Below are positions 33,436 to 43,273 of a stretch of 64,000 nucleotides of DNA, piece after piece. Position 1 is the first letter of the stretch; every line of letters begins with the position of its first letter. The position numbers and the translations under genes are program-made. Source of the DNA: Lentzea fradiae (GTDB lineage Bacteria; Actinomycetota; Actinomycetes; Mycobacteriales; Pseudonocardiaceae); NCBI RefSeq assembly GCF_900100955.1, contig NZ_FNCC01000020.1, forward strand, positions 62,001 through 126,000. The letters are read 5' to 3'. The notes below the pieces were generated by a model. The model did no database searches and was not told the DNA's origin. It worked only from the letters and a program-made list of their open reading frames with translations.

Positions 33436-34317
33436 ATGAGTCTGGACAACGGCGCGGTGAACGCGACCGTGCGGAGGTGGCAGCTCACCGAGACGCTGCG
33501 GCAACTTCGCGAGCAGAGCGGTCTGACGATCGAACGCACCGCGGAGCTGCTGCGCACGGGGACAGGTAGGTGGTCGCGTTCCAAGGTCAGCCGGATCGAG
33601 AACCGCGAGCAGGGCGTGAAGGCGCACGAGGTGGAGCAACTGCTCGATCTCTACCAGGTCGAGGACGAACCGCTCCGAAGCTGGCTGATCAGCCTGGCGT
33701 CGAGTGCGCACGAACGCGGTTACTGGCTCTCGATCCGCAAGGACCTGCCCGAGGACTTCCACGAGTTCCTCAGCGTCGAAGCCGCACTGGTGGCATTCCG
33801 CCAGCTCGCGACCATGGTCATTCCCGGACTCCTGCAAACGCCCGACTACACCCGAGCGTTGATCAACGGCGCCCGTCCAGGGCTGGCATTCGAGTTGGTG
33901 GAACGGCGAGTCCTCGCGCGCATGGCTCGTCAACAAGTCCTGCGCCGGCCGAACCCCTTGCGCTACCACGCGATCATCGAGCAAGCGGTTCTCGAGCGCC
34001 CGGTCGGCAGCCCTTCCGTGATGCGCGGTCAACTCCACCGGCTGCTCGAAGCTTCCGAAGCCGGCCACATCACGCTTCAGGTCCTCGCCAAGTCAGCGGG
34101 TGCGACCCCGGCACTGGACGGACCGTTCTCCGTGTTGACGCTGCCCGACCCGATCCCGGACTTCTGCTACACGGAAGGCCCCGGAGGCTCCGTCTACATC
34201 GAGGACAGGGCCGCGGTACGGACCTGCATCGAGAAGTGGGGCATCCTCACCGAGCGGTCACTGTCACCGGCTGACTCGCTGGACGTGATCCGGGAGGCGG
34301 TGAAGACTTACGAGTAG
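33436..34317 (+). CDS. XRE-family regulator with DUF5753 effector domain
   Basis: 293 aa from ATG 33436 (MSLDNGAVNATVRRW); CGGAG lies 13 bases upstream. The helix-turn-helix spans about residues 13-75 (LRQLREQSGLTIERTAELL, WSRSKVSRIENREQGV). DUF5753 covers about 105-285, with QLATMVIPGLLQTPDYTRALI, RMARQQVLRRPNPLRYHAIIEQAVL, ITLQVLAKSAG and the closing VYIEDRAAVRTCIEKWGIL. Such regulators are usually paired with a DUF397 gene, as here 20 bases downstream. Developmental or antibiotic regulators of the WhiJ type belong to this group. Confidence 0.93.
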   Translation: MSLDNGAVNATVRRWQLTETLRQLREQSGLTIERTAELLRTGTGRWSRSKVSRIENREQGVKAHEVEQLLDLYQVEDEPLRSWLISLASSAHERGYWLSIRKDLPEDFHEFLSVEAALVAFRQLATMVIPGLLQTPDYTRALINGARPGLAFELVERRVLARMARQQVLRRPNPLRYHAIIEQAVLERPVGSPSVMRGQLHRLLEASEAGHITLQVLAKSAGATPALDGPFSVLTLPDPIPDFCYTEGPGGSVYIEDRAAVRTCIEKWGILTERSLSPADSLDVIREAVKTYE

Positions 34318-34337
34318 CCGAACGACGAGGATGTGGG

Positions 34338-34520
34338 ATGGCGAACGAGCTCTTGCGGTGGCGGAAAAGCACCTACTCCGGCAGCGGTGACACGGGCGGC
34401 GGGGAGTGCGTCGAGATCGCCTGGCTCTCCGAGGACCGGATCGCTCTGCGCGACAGCAAGAACCCCGGCGCGGGCACGGTGACCGCCTCCCGCGCCTGGT
34501 TGCGCACCGTGGGCCGCTGA
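34338..34520 (+). CDS. DUF397 protein, partner of the XRE regulator
   Basis: 60 aa with the DUF397 signature: LRWRKSTYSGSG, then GECVEIAWLSEDRIALRDSKNPG and a terminal SRAWLRTV. In Streptomyces DUF397 proteins are thought to modulate the adjacent WhiJ/BldB-linked XRE regulators, in an arrangement that resembles toxin-antitoxin pairs. It lies in one run with the regulator and the two larger genes downstream. Confidence 0.93.
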   Translation: MANELLRWRKSTYSGSGDTGGGECVEIAWLSEDRIALRDSKNPGAGTVTASRAWLRTVGR

Positions 34521-34555
34521 CACGACGGGACGTCGCGCTCGGTATTTTCGGCTGG

Positions 34556-36145
34556 GTGTCACCCGATCTTGAACTCGCTGCCCGCGACCATCCCGTGGTG
34601 CTGGCGGCGGCACGCCTGGCGGAATGGGTCGGCGAGGACGGCAGAGCCCTCACCACGGGCGGAGCGCTTCGGCCCGCCGACGTTCCCGACGCCGCGCGGG
34701 CGCTGGGCGTGCGGACACCCGCGAAAGTCAGGCGGGCGGCCGACGTGCCCGAGGTCCACCGCCCCTGGCTGGTGGCGGTCGGCGCGGGTCTTGTCGTCGT
34801 CGCGGACAACCGCGCCGTCCGCTCGCGTCAGCCGGATGGTCCGCTGACCGTGTGGTGGTCGGGGTTGCAGGCACTGCTGACCGCCGAGGCGGCCGACAAC
34901 TTCGGCGGCGATCCTCGTGTCACCGCCCTCACGGCACTGACCGCGATGGCCGATGGGCCTGCTCTGGACGAGTGGGCATTCCGCCGCCGCATCGGCCGCC
35001 TGATGCAGGAACGCGGCGACTGGGACGTCTTCCGGGACCCGCAGCGTCACGGCAGACCCCATCCGGCCGACGCGGCTTTGACGCTCCTGCGGCTGTTCGG
35101 TGCCGTCGAGGGCTCCGCACCGACGCCGCTGGGGGTATGGGCCCTCGCCGAATGGCGACGCGTGCTGCCGCAGCCGATCACCGCGGACCTGCCGGCGAAG
35201 GAACTGCTCGATCTGCTCGACGGCATCGATGAGTCCGAGGCTTGGCAACGGGCCGTGCAGTGGTTCGGTGGACGCACTAAAACCGAGATCGTCGCCGAGC
35301 TCCTCCCGTGTGCCGCCGAGGCCGCCCCGGCCCAACGGATCACGGCGATCGGACTGATCGGCGGTCTGGGAGACGACCTCCTCCCGGCGTTGCGCGCGGC
35401 AGCCGAGGGATTTCCAAACCTCGCGGCTCATGTGCGCGCCCTGGCCTATCAGTACGGGCTGACGGCGTCGCTCGACCCGGACGACCTGGTCTGGCTGGCC
35501 ACCGAGTACGCCCACGCCGACCTCGTCCACCACGGACTCAGCGCGGCCCGGTACGTGGCTGCGGACTACCTGGACGCCGCCGGGTTCGACTTCGACTCCG
35601 GCGGCGTCGACCGGATGGCCCGCTGCGGACACCCGCACGCGAGCGAGGTCGCCGCCGCCCTCGCCCCCGTCGCCGGATCAGCCGTGCCGGTCCAGCGGCT
35701 CAAGATCTCCCTGAGCGGACGCTGCTGGCGCCGGGTGCTGATCCCGGAGAACGCCACACTGGCGCTGCTCCACCAGGTGATCATCGTGCTTTTCGGCTGG
35801 GACGACGACCACCTCCATCTGTTCACCGTGGGACGCCGCCACTACACGGACTCCTTCCACAACCTCGACGAGATGGCGCCGGAAGACTCGATCCGGTTGC
35901 ACCAGGCACTCCCCCGGCCGAAGGCGACCATCTCCCACACCTACGACTTCGGCTCGAACCGCCAGCACCGGATCGAACTGGAAGAAGTCGTGGACGGCCA
36001 CCGGCTCACGCACCCGGAGTGCGTCGGCGGCCGGGGCGACAATCCGATCGAGTACTACGATCCCGACGATCCCGAGCCCGCGGTGCCGTTCGACATCGAA
36101 GGTGTCAACGAACGGCTGAAGAGGCTGGCTGAGGCAAGACACTGA
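34556..36145 (+). CDS. protein with WVG...LT module and C-terminal pRiA4b ORF-3-like domain
   Basis: 529 aa from GTG 34556, 35 bases after the DUF397 stop; the open frame before it is a shadow. Residues 18-85 hold the module LAEWVGEDGRALTTGGALRPADV. The middle (about 100-370) is helical. Residues about 378-525 form a pRiA4b ORF-3-like domain: LKISLSGRCWRRVLIP, LHQVIIVLFGWDDDHLHLFTVG, ISHTYDFGSNRQHRIELEEV, ECVGGRGDNP. This domain type occurs in plasmid and transposon-associated proteins; its function is unknown. It is paralogous to the next gene. Confidence 0.82.
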   Translation: MSPDLELAARDHPVVLAAARLAEWVGEDGRALTTGGALRPADVPDAARALGVRTPAKVRRAADVPEVHRPWLVAVGAGLVVVADNRAVRSRQPDGPLTVWWSGLQALLTAEAADNFGGDPRVTALTALTAMADGPALDEWAFRRRIGRLMQERGDWDVFRDPQRHGRPHPADAALTLLRLFGAVEGSAPTPLGVWALAEWRRVLPQPITADLPAKELLDLLDGIDESEAWQRAVQWFGGRTKTEIVAELLPCAAEAAPAQRITAIGLIGGLGDDLLPALRAAAEGFPNLAAHVRALAYQYGLTASLDPDDLVWLATEYAHADLVHHGLSAARYVAADYLDAAGFDFDSGGVDRMARCGHPHASEVAAALAPVAGSAVPVQRLKISLSGRCWRRVLIPENATLALLHQVIIVLFGWDDDHLHLFTVGRRHYTDSFHNLDEMAPEDSIRLHQALPRPKATISHTYDFGSNRQHRIELEEVVDGHRLTHPECVGGRGDNPIEYYDPDDPEPAVPFDIEGVNERLKRLAEARH

Positions 36146-36209
36146 CAGCGCCGGAGCCGAGACTCCGTTCACCTGCCCCGCCGCACGATGAATGACGAGG
36201 ACATCCGGT

Positions 36210-37451
36210 ATGGATCACGCCGCACCGAAACTTGAAATGCCCGAGCAGGTGCGCACGTTCGTCCGCTGGGTGGGCGACGGCCGCAAGCTCACCCAGACCG
36301 GGCGCGTGACCCTCGCCGACGCCAAGGCACTGGTGAAGCTGCTGGGCACCGAGGACGTGATCGATCCGACGATCGGTGATCGCGTGTACAGGACCGGCTC
36401 CAGCCAGGAACTCCTCCATCTCACGCTCATCGTCGAGTGGGCGAAGGCCGCCCGGCTCGTGCGCAAGACAGGCAACCGGCTGATGCAGGTGAAGAAGAAC
36501 GCCAGGCTGCTCGACGACGAGGAAGCGCTGTGGCGCACGTTGTTCACCTCGTTCGATCAGCTGGGTGAGGCGTTCCTGCCTGACGGCTTCGGCGAGTCGC
36601 TGCTGCGCCGGGAGTTCGCCCCGGCCATCCGTGCCGTACTGGCCTGGTTGTACCACCGCGGTGCACCCGTTCCTGTCGAGGACCTCTGCGAGATCACGTG
36701 GGACATGGCGAGCGCGCCGTATGTCCTGGACCACGCCACCGAGCTCCAGCTCGACCACCTCCGCGCCTGCAACGACCGAGACACCAAGCAGGCCCTCGAA
36801 GCACTGCGGTCGCTCGGCGCGGTCACGTTCGAGAACGATGCCGCGGAGCTGACCGAGCTCGGCCGGGACGGCGTGCGCGAGCTGCTCGGTCAGCCGTCGC
36901 CAGGTGACCCGGTCCACCAGCTGAAGATCACTCTGCTCGGCGTCGAGAACCCACCGGTGTGGCGGCGGGTTCTCCTCCCGGCGGCGGTCCGGCTCGATGA
37001 CCTGCACGAGATCGTGCAGGCCGCGATGGGCTGGGAGAACGCGCACCTGCACGCCTTCGTCGACGGGCGGACCCAGTACAGCGTTCCCGATCCCGACCTG
37101 CCGTATCGCGACGAGCGGGAGGTCCGCCTGACCGACCTGGTGAAGCCCGGCGGCCGGCTCCTCTACGTCTACGACTTCGGCGACCACTGGGAACACGAGA
37201 TCGTCGTCGAGGAGGTGACCGCCGCCGAAGCGGGGAAGAGCTACCCGCTCTGCGTCGCGGGTCAGGGCGACTGCCCACCCGAGGACTGCGGAGGCGTGGC
37301 CGGCTACGAACACCTCGTCGAGATCCTGGCCAAGCCGGACCACCCGGAACACGGGGACGCGCTCGACTGGCTCGGTCTCGACGACGGCACCCGGTTCGAC
37401 CCCGCCCGCTTCAGCCTCGACGAGGTCAACCGCCGTCTCCTGGGTGCCTGA
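36210..37451 (+). CDS. second WVG...LT / pRiA4b ORF-3-like protein
   Basis: 413 aa from ATG 36210, with GACGAGG upstream; ATG 36192 is also in frame. The N-terminal module (residues 16-100) reads FVRWVGDGRKLTQTGRVTLADA, LIVEWAKAARLVR, LMQVKKNAR. The pRiA4b ORF-3-like domain (about 235-412) reads LKITLLGVENPPVWRRVLLP, MGWENAHLHAF, YVYDFGDHWEHEIVVEEV, CVAGQGDCPPEDCGGVAGY. The Cys pair in the last segment (C354 and C360) is better preserved than in the previous gene. It ends the island, 7 bases from the convergent deaminase-like gene. Confidence 0.85.
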   Translation: MDHAAPKLEMPEQVRTFVRWVGDGRKLTQTGRVTLADAKALVKLLGTEDVIDPTIGDRVYRTGSSQELLHLTLIVEWAKAARLVRKTGNRLMQVKKNARLLDDEEALWRTLFTSFDQLGEAFLPDGFGESLLRREFAPAIRAVLAWLYHRGAPVPVEDLCEITWDMASAPYVLDHATELQLDHLRACNDRDTKQALEALRSLGAVTFENDAAELTELGRDGVRELLGQPSPGDPVHQLKITLLGVENPPVWRRVLLPAAVRLDDLHEIVQAAMGWENAHLHAFVDGRTQYSVPDPDLPYRDEREVRLTDLVKPGGRLLYVYDFGDHWEHEIVVEEVTAAEAGKSYPLCVAGQGDCPPEDCGGVAGYEHLVEILAKPDHPEHGDALDWLGLDDGTRFDPARFSLDEVNRRLLGA

Positions 37452-37458
37452 CGGCCGC

Positions 37459-37791
37459 TCAGACCACCCCGGCGACCTCGCCCGCGCCGTTCGCACGGAT
37501 CACCGGGCCGTTCGCCGTCAGATCGCGCACCGCCCGCACAGACGCTTCGTCGAGCCCGTCCGCGTCCGTCACCACGGCCGCCGCTTCGAGGCCCTCGGCA
37601 CCGCTCGACACCGCCGCCGCCACGGCAGCCTGCAACGCCGTCAGCTTCAACGACGGCAACGCGACGGTCGACGCGTTGTACGTGCGGCCGTCGAGGTCGC
37701 GCACCGCCGCACCCTCCGCGGCGCCGTTGCGCGCACGGACGGCCCTCGCCAGCGTGACGAGCTTCGCGTCTTCAGGGTCAAGGTCACTCAT
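37459..37791 (-). CDS. degenerate cytidine-deaminase-like protein
   Basis: 110 aa. The order and length follow a short cytidine deaminase: VTLARAVRARNGAAEGAAVRDLDG, RTYNASTVALPSLKLTALQAAVAAAVSSG. The catalytic His/Cys-Ala-Glu motif and the PCxxC zinc ligands are missing, and the protein has no Cys. It is unlikely to deaminate cytidine. Its ATG overlaps the end of the CBS-domain gene by 8 bases, so it is co-translated. A similarly placed small gene lies between era and the CBS protein in other actinobacteria. Confidence 0.72.
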   Translation of the reverse strand: MSDLDPEDAKLVTLARAVRARNGAAEGAAVRDLDGRTYNASTVALPSLKLTALQAAVAAAVSSGAEGLEAAAVVTDADGLDEASVRAVRDLTANGPVIRANGAGEVAGVV

Positions 37792-39070
37792 CTTCGTCGT
37801 TCTCCTTCTGCACAGGCCGCACCAGCACGGTCGTGACGCGAATGCGGCCCCGCACGTCCTTGCCGCCCTCCGCCCGCATCCGCAGGCCCGCGATCTCGGC
37901 CTCCGTGCCGGGCAGCGGGACGCGCCCGAGCCGTTGCGCGAGCAGGCCGCCGACGGTCTCGACCTCGTGGTCGTCCAGCTCGGTTCCGAACAGCGCGTCC
38001 AGGTCGTCGACCGGCAGCCGCGCGCTCACCCGCACCGCGCCGTCGTCGAGGTGCTCGACCGGCGGGCGGTCGTCGGTGTCGGACTCGTCGGTGATCTCGC
38101 CGACGATCTCCTCCAGGATGTCCTCGATCGTGAGCAGGCCCGCCGTGCCGCCGTACTCGTCGACGACGATCGCCATGTGCTTGCGCGACAGCTGCATCTC
38201 CCGCAGCAGGTCCGCGATCGGCTTCGAGTCCGGGATGAAGCTCGTCGGGCGCATCAGCTCGGCGACGGTCTTCGGGTCCTCGCCGTCCGCGAGCGTCGCC
38301 CGCATCAGGTCCTTGAGGTTCACCACGCCCAGCACGTCGTCGACGCTCTCGCCGATCACCGGCACGCGCGTGTAGCCGGTGCGCAACGACAGCGCGAGCG
38401 CCTGCCGCACCGTCTTCGCCTGCTCGATCCACACGATCTCGGTGCGCGGCACCATGATCTCGCGGGCGATCGTGTCACCCAGCTCGAACACCGAGTGGAT
38501 CATCTCGCGCTCGCCCTCGTCCACGACGCCGCGTTCCTGCGCCATGTCGACCAGCTCGCGCAGCTCGACCTCGGAGCTGAACGGGCCCTCGCGGAAGCCC
38601 TTGCCGGGCGTGATCGCGTTACCGATGAGGATCAGCAGCTTCGACAACGGCCCGAGCACCCGCCCGAGCTGCCGCACCGTGCCCGCGGCGACCAGGCTCA
38701 CGCCGTACGGGTGCTGACGGCCGATGGTGCGCGGCCCGACACCGACGAGCACGTACGACACGACGAGCATGCTCAGGCACGAGTACAGGACCGCGACCCA
38801 GTCCTTGTCCACGTAGTTCAAGAACACCGTCGTGACCAGCACGGCAGCCGACATCTCACACGCGAGACGCAGCAGCAGCAACAGGTTGACGTGCCGCGGC
38901 CGGTCGTTGAGCACCTGCAACAGCTGCCCGGTACCCCAACGCCCCTGCCGTTGCAGCGACTCCACCCGTGCACGCGACACGGTGCCGAGCGCGGCGTCCA
39001 CACACGCGAAGACCCCTGCCGCGAGCACGAGCAGCACGGCCAGCACGATCACACTGGCGGGATTGCCCAT
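37784..39070 (-). CDS. CNNM/CorC-type membrane protein with CBS pair (hemolysin family)
   Basis: 428 aa from ATG 39070; upstream open frame is a shadow of ybeY. An N-terminal DUF21 membrane domain (residues 1-180; VIVLAVLLVLAAGVFACVDAAL, then further segments) is followed by two CBS motifs (TIAREIMVPRTEIVWIE and RPTSFIPDSKPIADLLREMQ, ending AIVVDEYGGTAGLLTIEDILEEIVGEI). A transporter-associated CorC_HlyC domain follows (VSARLPVDDLDALFG). Such proteins are implicated in Mg/Co efflux. It is in the conserved ybeY-phoH operon. Confidence 0.93.
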   Translation of the reverse strand: MGNPASVIVLAVLLVLAAGVFACVDAALGTVSRARVESLQRQGRWGTGQLLQVLNDRPRHVNLLLLLRLACEMSAAVLVTTVFLNYVDKDWVAVLYSCLSMLVVSYVLVGVGPRTIGRQHPYGVSLVAAGTVRQLGRVLGPLSKLLILIGNAITPGKGFREGPFSSEVELRELVDMAQERGVVDEGEREMIHSVFELGDTIAREIMVPRTEIVWIEQAKTVRQALALSLRTGYTRVPVIGESVDDVLGVVNLKDLMRATLADGEDPKTVAELMRPTSFIPDSKPIADLLREMQLSRKHMAIVVDEYGGTAGLLTIEDILEEIVGEITDESDTDDRPPVEHLDDGAVRVSARLPVDDLDALFGTELDDHEVETVGGLLAQRLGRVPLPGTEAEIAGLRMRAEGGKDVRGRIRVTTVLVRPVQKENDEDE

Positions 39071-39077
39071 TGCCGCG

Positions 39078-39638
39078 TCAGTCTTCTTCGGGGTGCTGCA
39101 ACGGCCGCTGCTCGTCCAAGCCGACGGCCCCGAGCACCTTGTCGTCCGTGCTGCGCTGGAGCGCGGCCCGTTCGGCCTCCTCGCGAGCGGCGCGGAAGTC
39201 CGCGAGGATGCGGTTCTGCAACGTGAACATCTCGCGTTCCTCGGCCGGCTCCGCGTGGTCGTAGCCCAGCAGGTGCAGCACACCGTGCACGGTCAGCAGG
39301 TGCAGCTCGTCCAGCAGGCCGTGGCCCGCCTTCTTGGCCTGGTCCTTCGCGAACGCCGGGCACAGCACGATGTCCCCGAGCAGCGCGGGACCGAGCCCCG
39401 CGGCGTCGGGCCGGCGCGCCGAGTCCAGCTCGTCCATGGGGAAGGCCATGACGTCCGTGGGACCAGGCAGGTCCATCCAGCGCTCGTGCAGGTCCGCCAT
39501 CACGTCCAGCTCGACGAGCAGGACGGACAGCTCGGCCAGCGGGCTCACGCCCATGCGGTCCAGCGCGAAGCGGGCGGCTGCGACGATGGAACCCTCGTCG
39601 ACCACGACACCCGACTCGTTGGCGATCTCGATGCTCAC
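39078..39638 (-). CDS. ybeY: endoribonuclease YbeY
   Basis: 186 aa from GTG 39638 ([10 protein letters not shown]); the frame is open to 39731 but that part belongs to phoH in another frame. The zinc site is [17 protein letters not shown], with the three conserved histidines. [11 protein letters not shown] is the other family signature. It acts in 16S rRNA 3' end maturation and ribosome quality control. It starts 5 bases after the phoH stop. Confidence 0.95.
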   Translation of the reverse strand: MSIEIANESGVVVDEGSIVAAARFALDRMGVSPLAELSVLLVELDVMADLHERWMDLPGPTDVMAFPMDELDSARRPDAAGLGPALLGDIVLCPAFAKDQAKKAGHGLLDELHLLTVHGVLHLLGYDHAEPAEEREMFTLQNRILADFRAAREEAERAALQRSTDDKVLGAVGLDEQRPLQHPEED

Positions 39639-39643
39639 GACGC

Positions 39644-40693
<1,050 letters not shown>

Positions 40694-40796
40694 GTGGCCC
40701 CGGCCTGCTTCCTGTCGCTCGGATCTGGTGCCGTCGATGCTAGTCCGGCCGAAAATGAGTGGCTACCGGATTGCTCACCGTGTGTGCTCACCGGTC

Positions 40797-41582
40797 GTGG
40801 AGATTCGCAGGCTTGGTGTCGAGGACGTACCCGAGTGCATGAAGCTCATCACGGACCGAGGTTGGGCGTGGACGCCCGCGCAGTGGGAGCTGATGCTCGT
40901 GCTCGGACCGGGCTGGGGAGCGTTCGACGAGTCGGGGCTGGTCGGCACGGCGATGACGACGCCGTATCCGGAGATGCAGGCCATCAGTGGTGTGCTGGTC
41001 GCTTCCCGGGCAGGTCGGCGCGGCATCGGCACACGGCTGATGTCGCACGTGTCGGGCGCCGGTCCCTCGACGCTGTACGCGACGGACATGGGTGAGCCGC
41101 TGTACGCCAGGCTCGGCTTTCACCCGGTCGGGGCCACGACGGACTATCACGGCGTGTTCCGCGGAAACGCCTCCGGCGTGTCGCGTGAGGCCACGCCTGC
41201 GGACGCCGAGGCGCTGGCCGCGCTCGACCACGAGGTGAGCGGCTTCACGCGGCCGGAGCTGTGGCGGTGGCTGCTCGACCCGGCCACGCCGCACACGGTG
41301 CGCATGACGGACTCCGGCGTCGTCGCCACCCGCCCGAACCCCGAGGGCATCACCATCGGCCCGCTGATCGCACCCTCCTCGGCGGAGGCGTGCCGGTTGG
41401 TCTCGGACGTGGCCACCGGCCGGGTCCGCGTGGACACCGGCGACGCCGACGTGGGCGCGTACCTGCTGGAGCAGGGCTTCGAGAAGCGCACCGGCGGGTG
41501 CACCTTGATGGTCCGCGGTGCGGACGACGTGCCGGGTGACCGTTCGCGTTACTTCGCGCCCGCCTCGCTCGCGCTCGGTTAG
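40797..41582 (+). CDS. GNAT-family N-acetyltransferase
   Basis: 261 aa from GTG 40797 (VEIRRLGVEDVPECM); the same frame is open earlier and other starts are possible. The acetyl-CoA site is in ISGVLVASRAGRRGIGTRLM, with the R-x2-G-x-G/A pattern. The C-terminal half (about 135-261) looks like a second, degenerate GNAT domain, ending in VGAYLLEQGFEKRTGGCTLMV. Substrate unknown. It is divergent from phoH and its stop overlaps the convergent HIT gene by 4 bases. Confidence 0.83.
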   Translation: MEIRRLGVEDVPECMKLITDRGWAWTPAQWELMLVLGPGWGAFDESGLVGTAMTTPYPEMQAISGVLVASRAGRRGIGTRLMSHVSGAGPSTLYATDMGEPLYARLGFHPVGATTDYHGVFRGNASGVSREATPADAEALAALDHEVSGFTRPELWRWLLDPATPHTVRMTDSGVVATRPNPEGITIGPLIAPSSAEACRLVSDVATGRVRVDTGDADVGAYLLEQGFEKRTGGCTLMVRGADDVPGDRSRYFAPASLALG

Positions 41583-41914
41583 AGGGCGGTCCCCGCTTGG
41601 AGCTTCTGCCCGCCGAGCAGGTGCAGGTGGGCGTGGAAGACCTCCTGCCCGCTGTCCGGTCCGGTGTTGAACAGCAGCCGGTAGCCGCTCTCGGCGACGC
41701 CTTCTGCCTCGGCGACGTCCTTCGCGGCGGCGAAGAGGGCGCCGAGCTGCTCGGCGGTCAGGTCGACGGCGTTCGGCACGTGCTCGCGCGGGATGAGCAG
41801 CACGTGCACCGGTGCCTTGGGCTGGATGTCGCGGAACGCGAGCGTGGTCTCGGTCTCGTGGACGACCGTCGCGGGGATCTCGCCGCCGACGATCCGGCAG
41901 AACAAACAGGACAT
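41579..41914 (-). CDS. HIT-family (HINT-like) nucleotide hydrolase
   Basis: 111 aa. It begins MSCLFCRIVGGEIPATVVHE and ends with EVFHAHLHLLGGQ, the histidine triad H-x-H-x-H. The N-terminal C-x2-C is common in HINT proteins. It acts on nucleoside phosphoramidates or dinucleotides; the physiological substrate is not inferable. It is 9 bases downstream of the TetR gene. Confidence 0.93.
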   Translation of the reverse strand: MSCLFCRIVGGEIPATVVHETETTLAFRDIQPKAPVHVLLIPREHVPNAVDLTAEQLGALFAAAKDVAEAEGVAESGYRLLFNTGPDSGQEVFHAHLHLLGGQKLQAGTAL

Positions 41915-41923
41915 GCGCCGACG

Positions 41924-42514
41924 TTAGGCGAAGAAGGCGTCCAGCTGCTCGTCGACGGCCTCGATCATCTCCTCGGCGGTCAGCTCGTCCGGGCCGAGCC
42001 CGTGGTGGATGTTCAGCCCGTCGAGCAGCACGATCAGCCGTCTTGCCGCCTTGGCGGGCACCACGCCCTCGCGCAGCTCTCCCGCTTCCTGCGCCGCGAC
42101 GAGGATTTGAGCGACCCCGTCGTAGAGCCGGCGCGTGCCGTAGCGCTCCATCTCGTGCAACGACGGCTCGACCATCGCCCTGGGCAGGAACGACAGCAGC
42201 ACGGCCGCCTCGGCGCGCCGTTCCTCGTCGAGCGCCAGCATCTCGTGGGCGACGGCCCTGACCAGCTGCCGGTTGCCGAGCGACCGGTCGAGCTGCTCCA
42301 GCCTGGCCAGGAACTTCCGGTAGGCGAGCTCCATGGCGAACCCGAGCAGCGCGTCCTGGGTGGGGAAGTAGTGGCGCAGTGACCCGCTCGACCACCCGGA
42401 CTCGGCGGCGACGGCGCGCACGGACGCGTGGTCGATGCCGTCGCGCCGCACGATGCGCCAGACGGCCTCGGCGAGTTCGCGGCGGCGTTCCTCATGGTCG
42501 ACAACCTTCGGCAC
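41924..42514 (-). CDS. TetR-family transcriptional regulator
   Basis: 196 aa from GTG 42514 (VPKVVDHEERRRELAEAVWR). The HTH is HASVRAVAAESGWSSGSLRHYFPTQDALL. The C-terminal ligand-binding region contains RRLIVLLDGLNIHHGLGP, a pattern close to BetI-type regulators (TetR_C_6). It lies between the alpha/beta hydrolase and HIT genes in a compact minus-strand group, so it may regulate the hydrolase gene. Confidence 0.9.
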   Translation of the reverse strand: MPKVVDHEERRRELAEAVWRIVRRDGIDHASVRAVAAESGWSSGSLRHYFPTQDALLGFAMELAYRKFLARLEQLDRSLGNRQLVRAVAHEMLALDEERRAEAAVLLSFLPRAMVEPSLHEMERYGTRRLYDGVAQILVAAQEAGELREGVVPAKAARRLIVLLDGLNIHHGLGPDELTAEEMIEAVDEQLDAFFA

Positions 42515-42524
42515 CCGACCAGTT

Positions 42525-43181
42525 CTAGCACTCGCGTGCAAGCTTCCCGACGGCCGCGCGGCAGCGTTCCCACGCCTCTGTGCCGGGTGTGATGACGTCC
42601 ATGTGCCCGGCGCCTTCCACGACGACGAGCTCCGCGCGTGGCTCCACGGCGCAGAACCCGGTGCTTTGCTCCACCGGGACGTCCTCGTCCTGGTCGCCGT
42701 GCACGCAGATCACCGGTTTCCCGATGGGGACGAGCGCGTGCGGTGACGCCTGCGGGAACTGCTCCTCGGAACACAGCTCCAGCGCACGGCCGGTGATGTG
42801 CCGGGTGAAGTCGAGCACCGCCGCCTGTGCCACGGCACCGGCTACGCGCGCACTGTGCTTGGCCGCCCACACGGCCAGATGGCCGCCCGCGCTGTGTCCG
42901 AGCGTCACGACGGGTCCGAGGTCGACGGCGTCGATCGCCGCGAGGACGTCCTCTCCGGTCTGCGGCCATCCGCCGCCACCGCTGAGACGCCGGTACTCGA
43001 TGTTCCACACGGCGAATCCGTCGGCGACGAGCACTTCCGCGAGAGGCCGGCCGAGCTCCAACCCGTACCGCTGGTGCCAAAAACCACCGTGAATGACGAC
43101 AACGGCACCGAGCGTGTCGCCTTCGGGAACGAAAAGCTCGCCGAACTGGCTGGGGTGGTCACCGTAAGCAATTCTCTGCAC
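42525..43181 (-). CDS. alpha/beta hydrolase, kynurenine-formamidase/esterase-like
   Basis: 218 aa from GTG 43181 (VQRIAYGDHPSQFGELFVP); no other start codon fits between this and the terminator upstream. The oxyanion motif is VVVIHGGFWHQRYG and the nucleophile elbow TLGHSAGGHLAVWA. The expected acid lies in HGDQDEDVP and the His in EGAGHMDVI. The HGGFW form is typical of formamidase and carboxylesterase subfamilies. It precedes the TetR gene by 10 bases. Confidence 0.85.
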   Translation of the reverse strand: MQRIAYGDHPSQFGELFVPEGDTLGAVVVIHGGFWHQRYGLELGRPLAEVLVADGFAVWNIEYRRLSGGGGWPQTGEDVLAAIDAVDLGPVVTLGHSAGGHLAVWAAKHSARVAGAVAQAAVLDFTRHITGRALELCSEEQFPQASPHALVPIGKPVICVHGDQDEDVPVEQSTGFCAVEPRAELVVVEGAGHMDVITPGTEAWERCRAAVGKLAREC

Positions 43182-43273
43182 ACGATGAAAGTACGTGACA
43201 GAAACACGAGATCGTGAAAGAAGCGGCGACGAGGGCGGCCTGACCAGGCGCGCAGACCCGGAACAAAAGGAAC

